Below, in pieces: positions 1 to 7,044 of a stretch of 7,987 nucleotides of DNA (within the stretch, counting starts at the first letter, position 1; each line of letters starts with the position of its first letter). The translations under genes were made by a program, and so were the position numbers. Below the pieces are notes generated by a model, which saw only the letters and a list, made by a program, of their open reading frames with translations, was not told the origin of the DNA and made no database searches. Source of the stretch: Bacteroidales bacterium UBA4459 (GTDB lineage Bacteria > Bacteroidota > Bacteroidia > Bacteroidales > F082); the NCBI GenBank assembly GCA_002389465.1, contig DGOT01000041.1:1-7987 (forward strand), given 5' to 3'.

Positions 1-55
1 ATATTTATTTAGGACAGTATTGTTGTTATTCATTCTTTACAAATCACCATTTTCT

Positions 56-63
56 TACCTTTG
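56..63 (+). promoter_or_regulatory. Bacteroidota-type -7 box before the receiver/ATP-grasp gene
   Basis: TACCTTTG fits the TAnnTTTG consensus of the Bacteroidota primary sigma factor and ends 17 bases before the ATG at 81. No exact TTTG -33 box is present at the usual 19-21 base spacing. The nearest candidate is the T-rich TTCTTTA at 33-39. The expected transcription start, a few bases after the box, leaves only a short leader with no evident Shine-Dalgarno, which is common in this phylum. The assignment rests on the motif and its position only. Confidence 0.55.
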
Positions 64-80
64 CTTAAGTAATTGAAGCT

Positions 81-3065
81 ATGATTCCGAGTAAACTGGA
101 CATATATACACAAAAGAAGTATTTCGAAGAGCAGTCGTTTACAACTCTGATGTTGAAGCGAATTTATAATGTTTTAATCGTATCCAGTGTTTACGATGCT
201 TTTGTTTTAGAAGAAGACGGGCGTATTGAAGAGCAGATTTTTTATGAATATATGTCGCTTAATCTCAGGTATCCTCCCCGTTTCTTTAATGTGACTTCCG
301 AGTATGAAGCGTTAAAAGTTTTAAAAACCGAAAATATTGACCTGATTATTTCCATGATAAGTACCAGGGAGAAAGACTCTTTTCAACTGGCAGGTGATAT
401 TAAAGCAAAGCATCCTAATATTCCGATAATTGTGCTTACACCTTTTTCACGCGAAGTTAGTTTAAAGATTGAGAAGTATGACCTGAGTTCAATCGATTAT
501 GTGTTCAGCTGGCTCGGAAATGCCGATATTTTGCTGGCAATTATCAAGCTGATCGAGGATAAAATGAACGTAGAGCACGATGTGAATGAAGTTGGTGTGC
601 AAACCATTATTCTTATCGAAGATAACATCAGGTTTTATTCAAGTTTTCTACCATTAATATATAAGATTATATTCAAGCAGTCAAAAGCTTTTATACGGGA
701 GGGCCTGAATGAGCATCAAAAAATGAATCGCGCGCGTGGCCGTCCAAAAATTTTATTAGCAACTAACTATGAAGAAGCGCTTGAATTATATAATCGGTAT
801 AAGAATAATTTACTTGGCGTTATTTCTGATATCAGCTTTAACAGGGGAGGCAGGCGAGATGCGGAAGCCGGGATATCGCTGGTAACGCACATTAAGAATG
901 AAAGTAAGTACACCCCCTTATTGCTGCAATCTTCTGACCCGAAAAATAGCGCAAAAGCAAAAATATTGAAGGTTGGCTTTATTGATAAAAACTCAAAAAC
1001 CCTGATGCGCGATTTGCGCGAATTTATAATAGAATATTTTGCTTTTGGTGATTTCTTGTTTAAAGATCCTGAAACTAATGAGATAATTGCAAGAGCAAAA
1101 AATTTAAAGGACTTGCAGGAAAAAATCTATCAGGTGCCTGAAAAATCTCTGTATTACCATATTAAAAGAGATCATATTTCAAAATGGTTAAAAGCCAGGG
1201 CCTTATTTCCATTGGCTTCATTATTAAAACAATTTACAATTGATGATTTTGAGAACTTTCATGAAATAAGAGCATTTTTATTTGATGCGATTGCAAATTT
1301 CAGGATAACCAAGGCAAGAGGTGTGATTACTGAATTTAACAGGGAGTCGTATGATGAATATTTTACTATTTCCCGTATCGGAGAGGGATCCATCGGTGGT
1401 AAGGCAAGAGGTCTTGCTTTTCTGGATTCATTAATAAAACGAAATCATCTGTATCAGCATTTTGAAAAAGTAAATGTTACGATACCAAAGACGGTTGTGG
1501 TGGGTACTGATCTGTTTGATGAGTTCATGGAAACAAATGATTTGTATAAAGTAGCTTTATCGGATAATATCAGTGATGAAGAAATACTGGAGGCTTTTTT
1601 AAAAGCAAAACTTCCTGATCGGTTGAACGAAGATCTTCTAACGATTATATCCCTTGTTAATAAACCCTTAGCCATTAGATCGTCAAGCTTACTGGAAGAT
1701 TCACATTATCAGCCGTTTGCCGGAATTTATAATACCTATATGGTACCGTTTATAAAAGGCAATTACAGGAAAATGTTCCGAATGGTCAGAAAAGCGATAA
1801 AGGGAGTGTATGCTTCAGTCTATTATGCTGACAGCAAATCATATATGCAGGCTACGTCAAATGTTATTGATGAAGAAAAAATGGCTGTTGTGATTCAAAC
1901 AGTTGCAGGTACAGAATATGGTAACAGATACTACCCTACAATTTCCGGTGTGGCGAGGTCCTTGGATTATTATCCGATCCCACCCGAAAAACCGGAAGAC
2001 GGAACGGCAAGTATTGCTCTTGGATTAGGAAAGTATATTGTAGATGGCGGTCTGTCGTTAAGATTCTCACCCAGGTATCCGGAAAAAGTATTACAAATTT
2101 CAAATCCGGAAATGGCGCTAAAAGAGACTCAAAAACATTTCTTCGCACTGAAGATGGATATAGATGTTTTTTCACCAAGCCCTGACGACAGCAAAGATTT
2201 GCTTAAATTGAGTATAAAGGAAGCTGAAAAAGATGGTTCGATAAGACAGATTGCCTCTACTTACGATTTGCATAACAATATTCTTCGTGATGGATACAAT
2301 GATGAAGGTAAAAAACTCATTACTTTTTCAAATATCTTAAAGCATAAAACAATGCCACTTGCTGAAATAATTAGCAAGGTGTTGCAATTGGGTAAGCAGG
2401 AGATGGATAAACCTGTTGAAATTGAATTTGTTGTTGACCTTAATCCAGATCAGGATGGTCAGGTAGATTTTAACCTGTTGCAAATACGTCCGATTGCTTC
2501 TAAAGGCGAAAGTATAAATCTTAATAAAGAAAAAATCAACAAAAAGGAAACACTAATTATTTCAGATACTGCTTTGGGTAACGGTATTGTTAATGATATC
2601 CGCGATGTAGTTTATATCCGTCCGCAAAGTTTTGATGCGGCAAGGAATGAAGAAACGGTACAAAAAATTGCTGAAATAAATGACCAGTTTATCCAGGCAG
2701 ATAAAAACTATGTTCTGATCGGGCCGGGCCGTTGGGGCTCTTCTGACCCGTGGCTCGGAATACCTGTAAAATGGCCACAAATTTCCAATGCGCGGCTCAT
2801 CATCGAATCGGGCATAGAAAACTACCGGATTGATCCCAGCCAGGGTACCCACTTCTTTCAAAATCTGACCTCCTTCAGGGTAGGCTATTTCACCATCAAC
2901 CCGTTTATTGACGACGGTTATTACGATCTGAAATTTCTGGATAGCCAACCGGCGGTATTCGAAAATGAGGTCATCCGACATGTCTGTTTCGATGAGCCCC
3001 TGCAAATTGCTATCGATGGAAAACAGAATTATGGAGTGGTGCTGAAACCGGGGAAAAGTTTATAA
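81..3065 (+). CDS. Two receiver-like domains fused to a PEP/pyruvate-binding (PPDK-N) ATP-grasp domain
   Basis: This 994-residue, probably cytoplasmic protein is often annotated in Bacteroidota as a phosphoenolpyruvate synthase, but it lacks half of that enzyme. Residues ~28-160 form a receiver-like fold without phosphorylation residues: S35/S36 replace the acidic pair and M92 sits at the acceptor position. Residues ~173-325 form a second receiver with an apparently intact pocket (E180, D181, D250, S284/S285, K303) and about 25 extra residues before the acceptor. A helical linker (~326-425) contains SLYYHIKRDHISKWLKAR. The ATP-grasp domain (~430-805) has GGKARGLAF (439-447), AIRSSSLLED (531-540), EIEFVVD (780-786) and LLQIRPI (799-805), as in PPDK and PpsA nucleotide-binding domains. 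The C-terminal ~190 residues contain GPGRWGSSDPWLG (881-893) and DPSQGTHFFQNL (918-929). I see no GGxTSHxAI swivelling histidine domain and no PEP-binding barrel. A likely role is phosphorylation of an unknown substrate under receiver control. That is inference. Confidence 0.88.
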   Translation: MIPSKLDIYTQKKYFEEQSFTTLMLKRIYNVLIVSSVYDAFVLEEDGRIEEQIFYEYMSLNLRYPPRFFNVTSEYEALKVLKTENIDLIISMISTREKDSFQLAGDIKAKHPNIPIIVLTPFSREVSLKIEKYDLSSIDYVFSWLGNADILLAIIKLIEDKMNVEHDVNEVGVQTIILIEDNIRFYSSFLPLIYKIIFKQSKAFIREGLNEHQKMNRARGRPKILLATNYEEALELYNRYKNNLLGVISDISFNRGGRRDAEAGISLVTHIKNESKYTPLLLQSSDPKNSAKAKILKVGFIDKNSKTLMRDLREFIIEYFAFGDFLFKDPETNEIIARAKNLKDLQEKIYQVPEKSLYYHIKRDHISKWLKARALFPLASLLKQFTIDDFENFHEIRAFLFDAIANFRITKARGVITEFNRESYDEYFTISRIGEGSIGGKARGLAFLDSLIKRNHLYQHFEKVNVTIPKTVVVGTDLFDEFMETNDLYKVALSDNISDEEILEAFLKAKLPDRLNEDLLTIISLVNKPLAIRSSSLLEDSHYQPFAGIYNTYMVPFIKGNYRKMFRMVRKAIKGVYASVYYADSKSYMQATSNVIDEEKMAVVIQTVAGTEYGNRYYPTISGVARSLDYYPIPPEKPEDGTASIALGLGKYIVDGGLSLRFSPRYPEKVLQISNPEMALKETQKHFFALKMDIDVFSPSPDDSKDLLKLSIKEAEKDGSIRQIASTYDLHNNILRDGYNDEGKKLITFSNILKHKTMPLAEIISKVLQLGKQEMDKPVEIEFVVDLNPDQDGQVDFNLLQIRPIASKGESINLNKEKINKKETLIISDTALGNGIVNDIRDVVYIRPQSFDAARNEETVQKIAEINDQFIQADKNYVLIGPGRWGSSDPWLGIPVKWPQISNARLIIESGIENYRIDPSQGTHFFQNLTSFRVGYFTINPFIDDGYYDLKFLDSQPAVFENEVIRHVCFDEPLQIAIDGKQNYGVVLKPGKSL

Positions 3066-4124
3066 TAGTTGCCTGTTTTTTAACAGGAGGTTAGCCGTCA
3101 GGCACGAATGAACCGGTAAAACTCCCACAACATCTCCAGGTTTAAACTTTAGCAAATCCTCAGAACACATTTTTACAATACCATGTTCCTGTGAAAGCGA
3201 AGCAACGTAGGCCCCCGGAATGGGTTCCGTCCATCTGTTTTCCGTCAGCCGGACTACGTAACCATAAATTTTTGCTCCGCGATCATTGGGCACAAACTCC
3301 TTAGATAAATGCACGGCCCCTCCGTAAATAATCAGTTCTTCTCTTTGCGGATAAACAGAAACCACCGGACAGGCCACTGCTACGGCGATATCATCAGGTG
3401 TGCAGGATCCAAGCAGGAGTTGCATCACATCATAATAAACGAAATTGCCCGGTCTGATTTCGTCAAAGTCGCTGAGGTCATCTGCCAGGCTGCATGAAGG
3501 CGTATCGCCATAAGAAGTGATGATGCCGGGAAAGCGTTCAGCATACCTGGCTTTAAGCGCCTGCAGTTGAGTTGCTGCGCTTTTCATAATGGACAATATC
3601 TCTTTTTTACTCCCGGCAGCATAAGTATTACCGGCATGGGTCAGAAAACCTTTGAATTCAAGCGGATTATTCTGCTCTGCAATAGCCACCATCTCATCAA
3701 TTTCTGCTATATCTTCGTGCAACAGCCCCGATCGGTGGTATCCGTTATCAATTTCTATAAAAAAGCCGGTTTCGTTTTCGAGTTTTTGTGCCAGTTTATT
3801 GGCTGAATAAACCGAATCAACAAGTACATTCAGCCGGGTTCTTTCTGCCAGTTCGTTGATCTCTCCTGCTTCGCGAAGGTTTACAGGAAAAGCAATAGTG
3901 ATATCATTCCAACCATTATCAGCAAAATACTTAGCCATCGACACCGAAGAGACAGTGATTTTAGCAACCCCCTTTTTTCTGAATATGTCACCAATATCAG
4001 CCGACTGGTGGGTTTTAAAATGGGGCCGGAAAATAAGCCTGTTCTCAATGGCCTTTCGGAGCATGTTTTCAATGTTCCGCTGTACTTTTTCCGTATCGAT
4101 AAGTAAAGCTGGTTTTTCCCACAT
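3060..4124 (-). CDS. PLP-dependent D-serine dehydratase / D-threonine aldolase family enzyme
   Basis: This is a fold-type III PLP enzyme with an alanine-racemase-like N-terminal barrel and a C-terminal beta domain, 354 residues from the ATG at 4124. RPHFKTH (33-39) carries the expected PLP lysine, K37. EIDNGYHRSG (124-133), the histidine of THAGNTY (H163), SYGDTP (204-209) and EIRPGNFVYYD (222-232) match conserved PLP-pocket segments. Near the end, H314 (QEHGIV) and the pair H339-x-C341 (PVHSC) match the metal site. Characterised eukaryotic D-serine dehydratase uses His-x-Cys for zinc, while D-threonine aldolases use His-x-Asp, so a dehydratase-like role (D-serine to pyruvate and ammonia) is favoured but substrate is unproven. 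A GTG at 4130 would add two residues; ATG 4124 is preferred because it leaves more room after the -7 box. It is convergent with the upstream gene, overlapping six bases, and looks richer in GC than its neighbours. Confidence 0.9.
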   Translation of the reverse strand: MWEKPALLIDTEKVQRNIENMLRKAIENRLIFRPHFKTHQSADIGDIFRKKGVAKITVSSVSMAKYFADNGWNDITIAFPVNLREAGEINELAERTRLNVLVDSVYSANKLAQKLENETGFFIEIDNGYHRSGLLHEDIAEIDEMVAIAEQNNPLEFKGFLTHAGNTYAAGSKKEILSIMKSAATQLQALKARYAERFPGIITSYGDTPSCSLADDLSDFDEIRPGNFVYYDVMQLLLGSCTPDDIAVAVACPVVSVYPQREELIIYGGAVHLSKEFVPNDRGAKIYGYVVRLTENRWTEPIPGAYVASLSQEHGIVKMCSEDLLKFKPGDVVGVLPVHSCLTANLLLKNRQLL

Positions 4125-4143
4125 ATGCACTTAAATTTCAAAA

Positions 4144-4151
4144 CAAATTTA
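4144..4151 (-). promoter_or_regulatory. Possible -7 box for the leftward PLP enzyme gene
   Basis: Read on the minus strand these bases are TAAATTTG, a fit to TAnnTTTG, ending about 19 bases before the ATG at 4124. I find no TTTG at the expected -33 distance, so support is partial. The box is back to back with the rightward box at 4173-4180, and the -33 regions of both would fall in the same ~21 bases. Confidence 0.4.
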
Positions 4152-4172
4152 GGCTATAATCGTTTTGTTTTA

Positions 4173-4180
4173 TACATTTG
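4173..4180 (+). promoter_or_regulatory. Possible -7 box for the GldN-like lipoprotein gene
   Basis: TACATTTG fits TAnnTTTG, 16 bases before the ATG at 4197. A TTTA at 4148-4151, 21 bases upstream, is a near match to the TTTG -33 box and overlaps the opposing box of the leftward gene. The implied leader is only about ten bases. Confidence 0.45.
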
Positions 4181-4196
4181 ATAAAAACCATAAAAA

Positions 4197-4739
4197 ATGC
4201 GCATACATTTTATATTTCTTGTACTTGTTCTTATCATCACAACCACATCGTGCCAGCGTGATGAAAAAGAATTGATCACTAAAAAAATTCAATACGATGT
4301 GAACATCAAAAGCCCTGACCCTGATTACGACTGGTGGATACAAAATCTGCCGGGCCCGCAGCGCGAAAATCTGGTGGACATGATCATGGACGGCGCCCTG
4401 AATGGAAATATTCAGGCCTATGATTATTTTAACGAGCCGATCTCAGCTTACGATGTTTCAAAGATCATATCAGATACTGCTGCCTTTACCCTGATGTCGC
4501 AGAAGCCGCCTTATGAATATTACGACACGCTTATTGTGTATCGTATCGAGCGGGAAGACATCCTGAAGATACGATTTCTTGAAGAGTGGCATATGGACCC
4601 GCGGAATTTTGCGTTTGAGAAAAAAATTCTGGGGATAGCACCCGTAGCCCGCAGAATTGACCGTACGGGCATCGAGCGGTGGCAACCTTTGTTCTGGATT
4701 TACATGGATGATGATTTTATTAAAAAGCTGAAAAAGTAA
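4197..4739 (+). CDS. GldN/PorN-like lipoprotein
   Basis: This 180-residue protein has a lipoprotein signal peptide: MRIHF, then a hydrophobic stretch (FIFLVLVLII), then TTSC with the lipid-modified cysteine at C19. The next residues, QRDEKE, resemble the acidic lipoprotein export signal that sends Bacteroidota lipoproteins to the outer leaflet of the outer membrane. The mature part follows the GldN/PorN pattern: a segment like 'sLfDvimdGikeGkItAYD' (here ENLVDMIMDGALNGNIQAYD, 57-76), then EDILKIRFLEEW (120-131), ILGIAPVAR (144-152) and LFWIYM (165-170). GldN/PorN is a periplasmic component of the type IX secretion and gliding machinery. True GldN is longer, is not usually a lipoprotein and is encoded beside gldK, gldL and gldM, none of which is here. 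I read this as a stand-alone paralogue or single-domain relative. Similarity is judged from remembered motifs, and the function is not established. Confidence 0.78.
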   Translation: MRIHFIFLVLVLIITTTSCQRDEKELITKKIQYDVNIKSPDPDYDWWIQNLPGPQRENLVDMIMDGALNGNIQAYDYFNEPISAYDVSKIISDTAAFTLMSQKPPYEYYDTLIVYRIEREDILKIRFLEEWHMDPRNFAFEKKILGIAPVARRIDRTGIERWQPLFWIYMDDDFIKKLKK

Positions 4740-4744
4740 CCTGA

Positions 4745-4843
4745 TTACATACGTGATTCATCTGCCGAAGACTTGTTCCTTTTTTTAGAATTCCATTCAA
4801 GAACACGGTACTTTTTCCACAATTTCACAATGCTCTTATTCAC
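4745..4843 (-). CDS. Doubtful mini-ORF, lysine-rich, 32 residues
   Basis: The gap between the lipoprotein and comEC holds a minus-strand frame opening with GTG at 4843 and ending with TAA. It encodes a basic peptide beginning (G/V)NKSIVKLWKKYRVLEW and ending SSADESRM. The same frame continues upstream to an ATG at 4870 (MKNDKSE), broken by two adjacent stop codons at 4844-4849. It could be a very small protein, the remnant of a slightly longer one, or chance. I see no clear promoter or ribosome binding site for it and do not recognise the peptide. The rest of the 159-base gap shows no other feature. Confidence 0.18.
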   Translation of the reverse strand: MNKSIVKLWKKYRVLEWNSKKRNKSSADESRM

Positions 4844-4898
4844 TTATTACTCTGATTTATCATTTTTCATTATCTTGTTGTCTCAAACAGGCTAAATT

Positions 4899-6986
4899 AT
4901 GAACTGGTCAGCACGGCCTTTTGTACGTATATTCTTTCCGCTTGTTGCCGGAATATTTCTGGCATACTGGCTCCCCTTTTTAAGGGAGGCAGGATTCTTA
5001 TGGTTTATTGTCCTTACCGGCATTTTAAGCATGGCTGCTTATGTTTTGTACCGTAAAAACCGGTCGTGGAAATGGCGATGGACAAACGGGTTGACATTTA
5101 ATCTTACGATAATAACGATAGGTGTTTTTCTGACAAACCTGAAGATGGAAACTGATATATCTTTTTTAAATGGCAAGGAAGATAACTATGTAGCTGAAGT
5201 AGTAAGCGAGCCTGTTTCAACAGAAAAGTCCGTTAAAATGATTCTCCGGCTGGAGTATGTTGTATCCAACGATACGGTGCAGGTAAACGGAACCAGGGTA
5301 ATGGCTTTTTTTAAACGTGACAGTTTAAGCCAAAGGTTGCAATATGGCGATATCGTTGTGTTCAATGGAAAGCCAACTGCACCCGAAGGACCTGAAAACC
5401 CCGAGGAATTTGATTATGCCTCTTTTCTTGCCCTGAATGATGTGTATGCTATGGTTTTTTTACGACAGGACGACTGGAATTTGCTGGGTAGCGAAGAAGG
5501 TTCCATCTACATTTTGGCAGCGCGCACCAGAAATTATTTGTTGAATGCGTTACAGAAGAATGGTGTTACCGGAAATAACTACACAGTAGCAGCAGCTGTA
5601 TTGCTCGGTTATGACCAATTGATGGATCCGGAACTGGAACAGGAATATGTTACGGCAGGAGCCATGCATATATTGTGTGTTTCGGGTTTGCATGTAGGTA
5701 TCATTTACCTCGTGTTGAGTTTTGTACTGGGGTTTTTGCGGAGAAACAGAGCTCAAAAAATTATCAAAGTTGCATTACTGCTGATCCTGATATGGTTCTA
5801 TGCGTTGCTTACGGGTCTATCGCCATCCGTGCTGCGGTCTTCGGTCATGATCACCCTGTTTATTCTTGCTACGTTGTTGTCAAGGTATAAAGATGTGTAC
5901 AACACCCTGGCAGCCTCTGCAGTATTGTTATTGTTATTCAACCCGTTGCTGATCTTCAATGTGGGATTTCAACTATCGTACACGGCCGTTCTGGGTATTC
6001 TGATGTTTTATCAGCCTATATATAACATTGTTTATCTAGGCAATAAGGTGGCGGATAAAATATGGTCCATTGTTGCTGTTTCGACAGCTGCCCAGTTAGG
6101 CACATTTCCGCTGGCGGCTCATTATTTTCATTTCTTTCCCCCTTACTTCTGGCTGACTAATATTTTTATTTTTCCACTTTCGTTTGCCATTATTGGCACA
6201 GGCATGGCATTCATTATATTTTCGTGGGTGCCTGTTGTTTCCGGTATTCTGGGCACTGTGCTGTCAGCTTTTGTTTACATGCTTAATTACATCGTTGGAC
6301 TGGTACAGCACCTCCCGTTTAACGGAATATACGACCTGTATTATCCCTGGGAGAAGGTAATGCTGATGTACGCATTGATTTTGCTCGCTATTCCTTTTCT
6401 TCTACAACGTAAGGTCAAACTGGCAGTTCCGGCATTGATAGTTGTTCTGTTGTTGGTGTCGCTTAGCACAGTGCATAATTATCAGGTGCTTAAACAAAAG
6501 AAAATGGTTGTGTACAGTATTTCCGGACACAGTGTTTATGATTTTATTTCGGGGAATGGACATGTGCTACTGGCGGATTCTGTGCAGCTTTCAGAGCCGC
6601 AGAAACTTGACTTTCATTTAGAGAACAGCCGGATCAGTTGGGGACTGGGTAAAAACAACTTATCGGTTAGTGAAGTAGTGGAAAACCCTTCCCTTGATCT
6701 TTTCTATGATGGAAGGTTTGGTGTTTTCGGGCCGTATAAATTTATGATATGGGATGGCGAAAAGATTTATCATACCAGCCGCGCTATACAATTGGATTAT
6801 GTTATTATAGCAGGGAAAGGAAAAGCCGATTTAAACCTGCTGCAAGACATGGTGGAGTTCGATAGCCTGATCATTGATTCATCTGTATCCTGGTGGAAGC
6901 AGAAAAGATTGAGGAAACAAGCCGAAGAATTAAATCTTAAGTATTTCAATGTGAGTGAACAAGGTGCTTTTTTAGTGGAGATATGA
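4899..6986 (+). CDS. comEC: ComEC/Rec2 family DNA-uptake channel protein
   Basis: ComEC forms the inner-membrane channel that carries single-stranded DNA into the cell during natural transformation. This 695-residue protein has N-terminal membrane segments (~8-80), a soluble OB-like DUF4131 region (~90-200) with PTAPEGPENPEEFDYASFL, then the polytopic competence domain (~225-525). Characteristic motifs are MHILCVSGLHVGI (256-268), GLSPSVLRSSVM (306-317), NVGFQLSYTAVLGI (354-367) and QLGTFPLAAHYF (399-410). After the last membrane helix (~508-524) come ~170 soluble residues where many ComEC proteins carry a metallo-beta-lactamase domain. No HxHxDH motif is visible; only a loose FDSLIIDSS (654-662) remains. 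Membrane-only or degenerate forms are common in Bacteroidota. The ATG at 4899 gives a sensible membrane-start; no convincing promoter or Shine-Dalgarno precedes it. Other competence genes are not in the window. Confidence 0.93.
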   Translation: MNWSARPFVRIFFPLVAGIFLAYWLPFLREAGFLWFIVLTGILSMAAYVLYRKNRSWKWRWTNGLTFNLTIITIGVFLTNLKMETDISFLNGKEDNYVAEVVSEPVSTEKSVKMILRLEYVVSNDTVQVNGTRVMAFFKRDSLSQRLQYGDIVVFNGKPTAPEGPENPEEFDYASFLALNDVYAMVFLRQDDWNLLGSEEGSIYILAARTRNYLLNALQKNGVTGNNYTVAAAVLLGYDQLMDPELEQEYVTAGAMHILCVSGLHVGIIYLVLSFVLGFLRRNRAQKIIKVALLLILIWFYALLTGLSPSVLRSSVMITLFILATLLSRYKDVYNTLAASAVLLLLFNPLLIFNVGFQLSYTAVLGILMFYQPIYNIVYLGNKVADKIWSIVAVSTAAQLGTFPLAAHYFHFFPPYFWLTNIFIFPLSFAIIGTGMAFIIFSWVPVVSGILGTVLSAFVYMLNYIVGLVQHLPFNGIYDLYYPWEKVMLMYALILLAIPFLLQRKVKLAVPALIVVLLLVSLSTVHNYQVLKQKKMVVYSISGHSVYDFISGNGHVLLADSVQLSEPQKLDFHLENSRISWGLGKNNLSVSEVVENPSLDLFYDGRFGVFGPYKFMIWDGEKIYHTSRAIQLDYVIIAGKGKADLNLLQDMVEFDSLIIDSSVSWWKQKRLRKQAEELNLKYFNVSEQGAFLVEI
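6933..6983 (+). repeat. Direct repeat, copy A: 3' end of comEC
   Basis: The last 17 sense codons of comEC (residues NLKYFNVSEQGAFLVEI) match 7812-7862 without gaps at a constant offset of 879 bases. I count 36 of 51 identical bases. This is the intact, coding copy. Confidence 0.6.
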
Positions 6987-7044
6987 ATGAGAAAGAATGG
7001 TGAAAGGAATTGTGTATTTTTATTTATTATAATATATCTTGAAA

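Noticed and set aside
1454..3005. Minus-strand open frames inside the receiver/ATP-grasp gene
   Set aside because: They overlap a clearly conserved coding frame and show no recognisable motifs; they are shadow frames.
81..3065. Calling this gene a phosphoenolpyruvate synthase or pyruvate phosphate dikinase
   Set aside because: The ATP-grasp domain fits, but the swivelling phosphohistidine domain and the PEP-binding barrel are not visible, so the full reaction is not supported.
3072..3087. Hairpin CCTGTT/AACAGG with a TTTT loop near the convergent gene ends
   Set aside because: The stem is only six base pairs, lies inside the coding end of the leftward gene, and no T-run follows it on either strand, so a terminator call is not justified.
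4871..4877. TATCTTG before comEC, and a similar TATCTTG at 7035-7041, as promoters
   Set aside because: Both are one base short of TAnnTTTG, neither has a -33 box, and the second is too close to the start codon.
6984..7018. Extension of the comEC-tail repeat past the stop codon (TGAAA-type matches near 7001 and 7880 at the same 879-base offset)
   Set aside because: Base-by-base comparison gives mostly mismatches apart from short A/T-rich runs, so the repeat was ended at 6983/7862.
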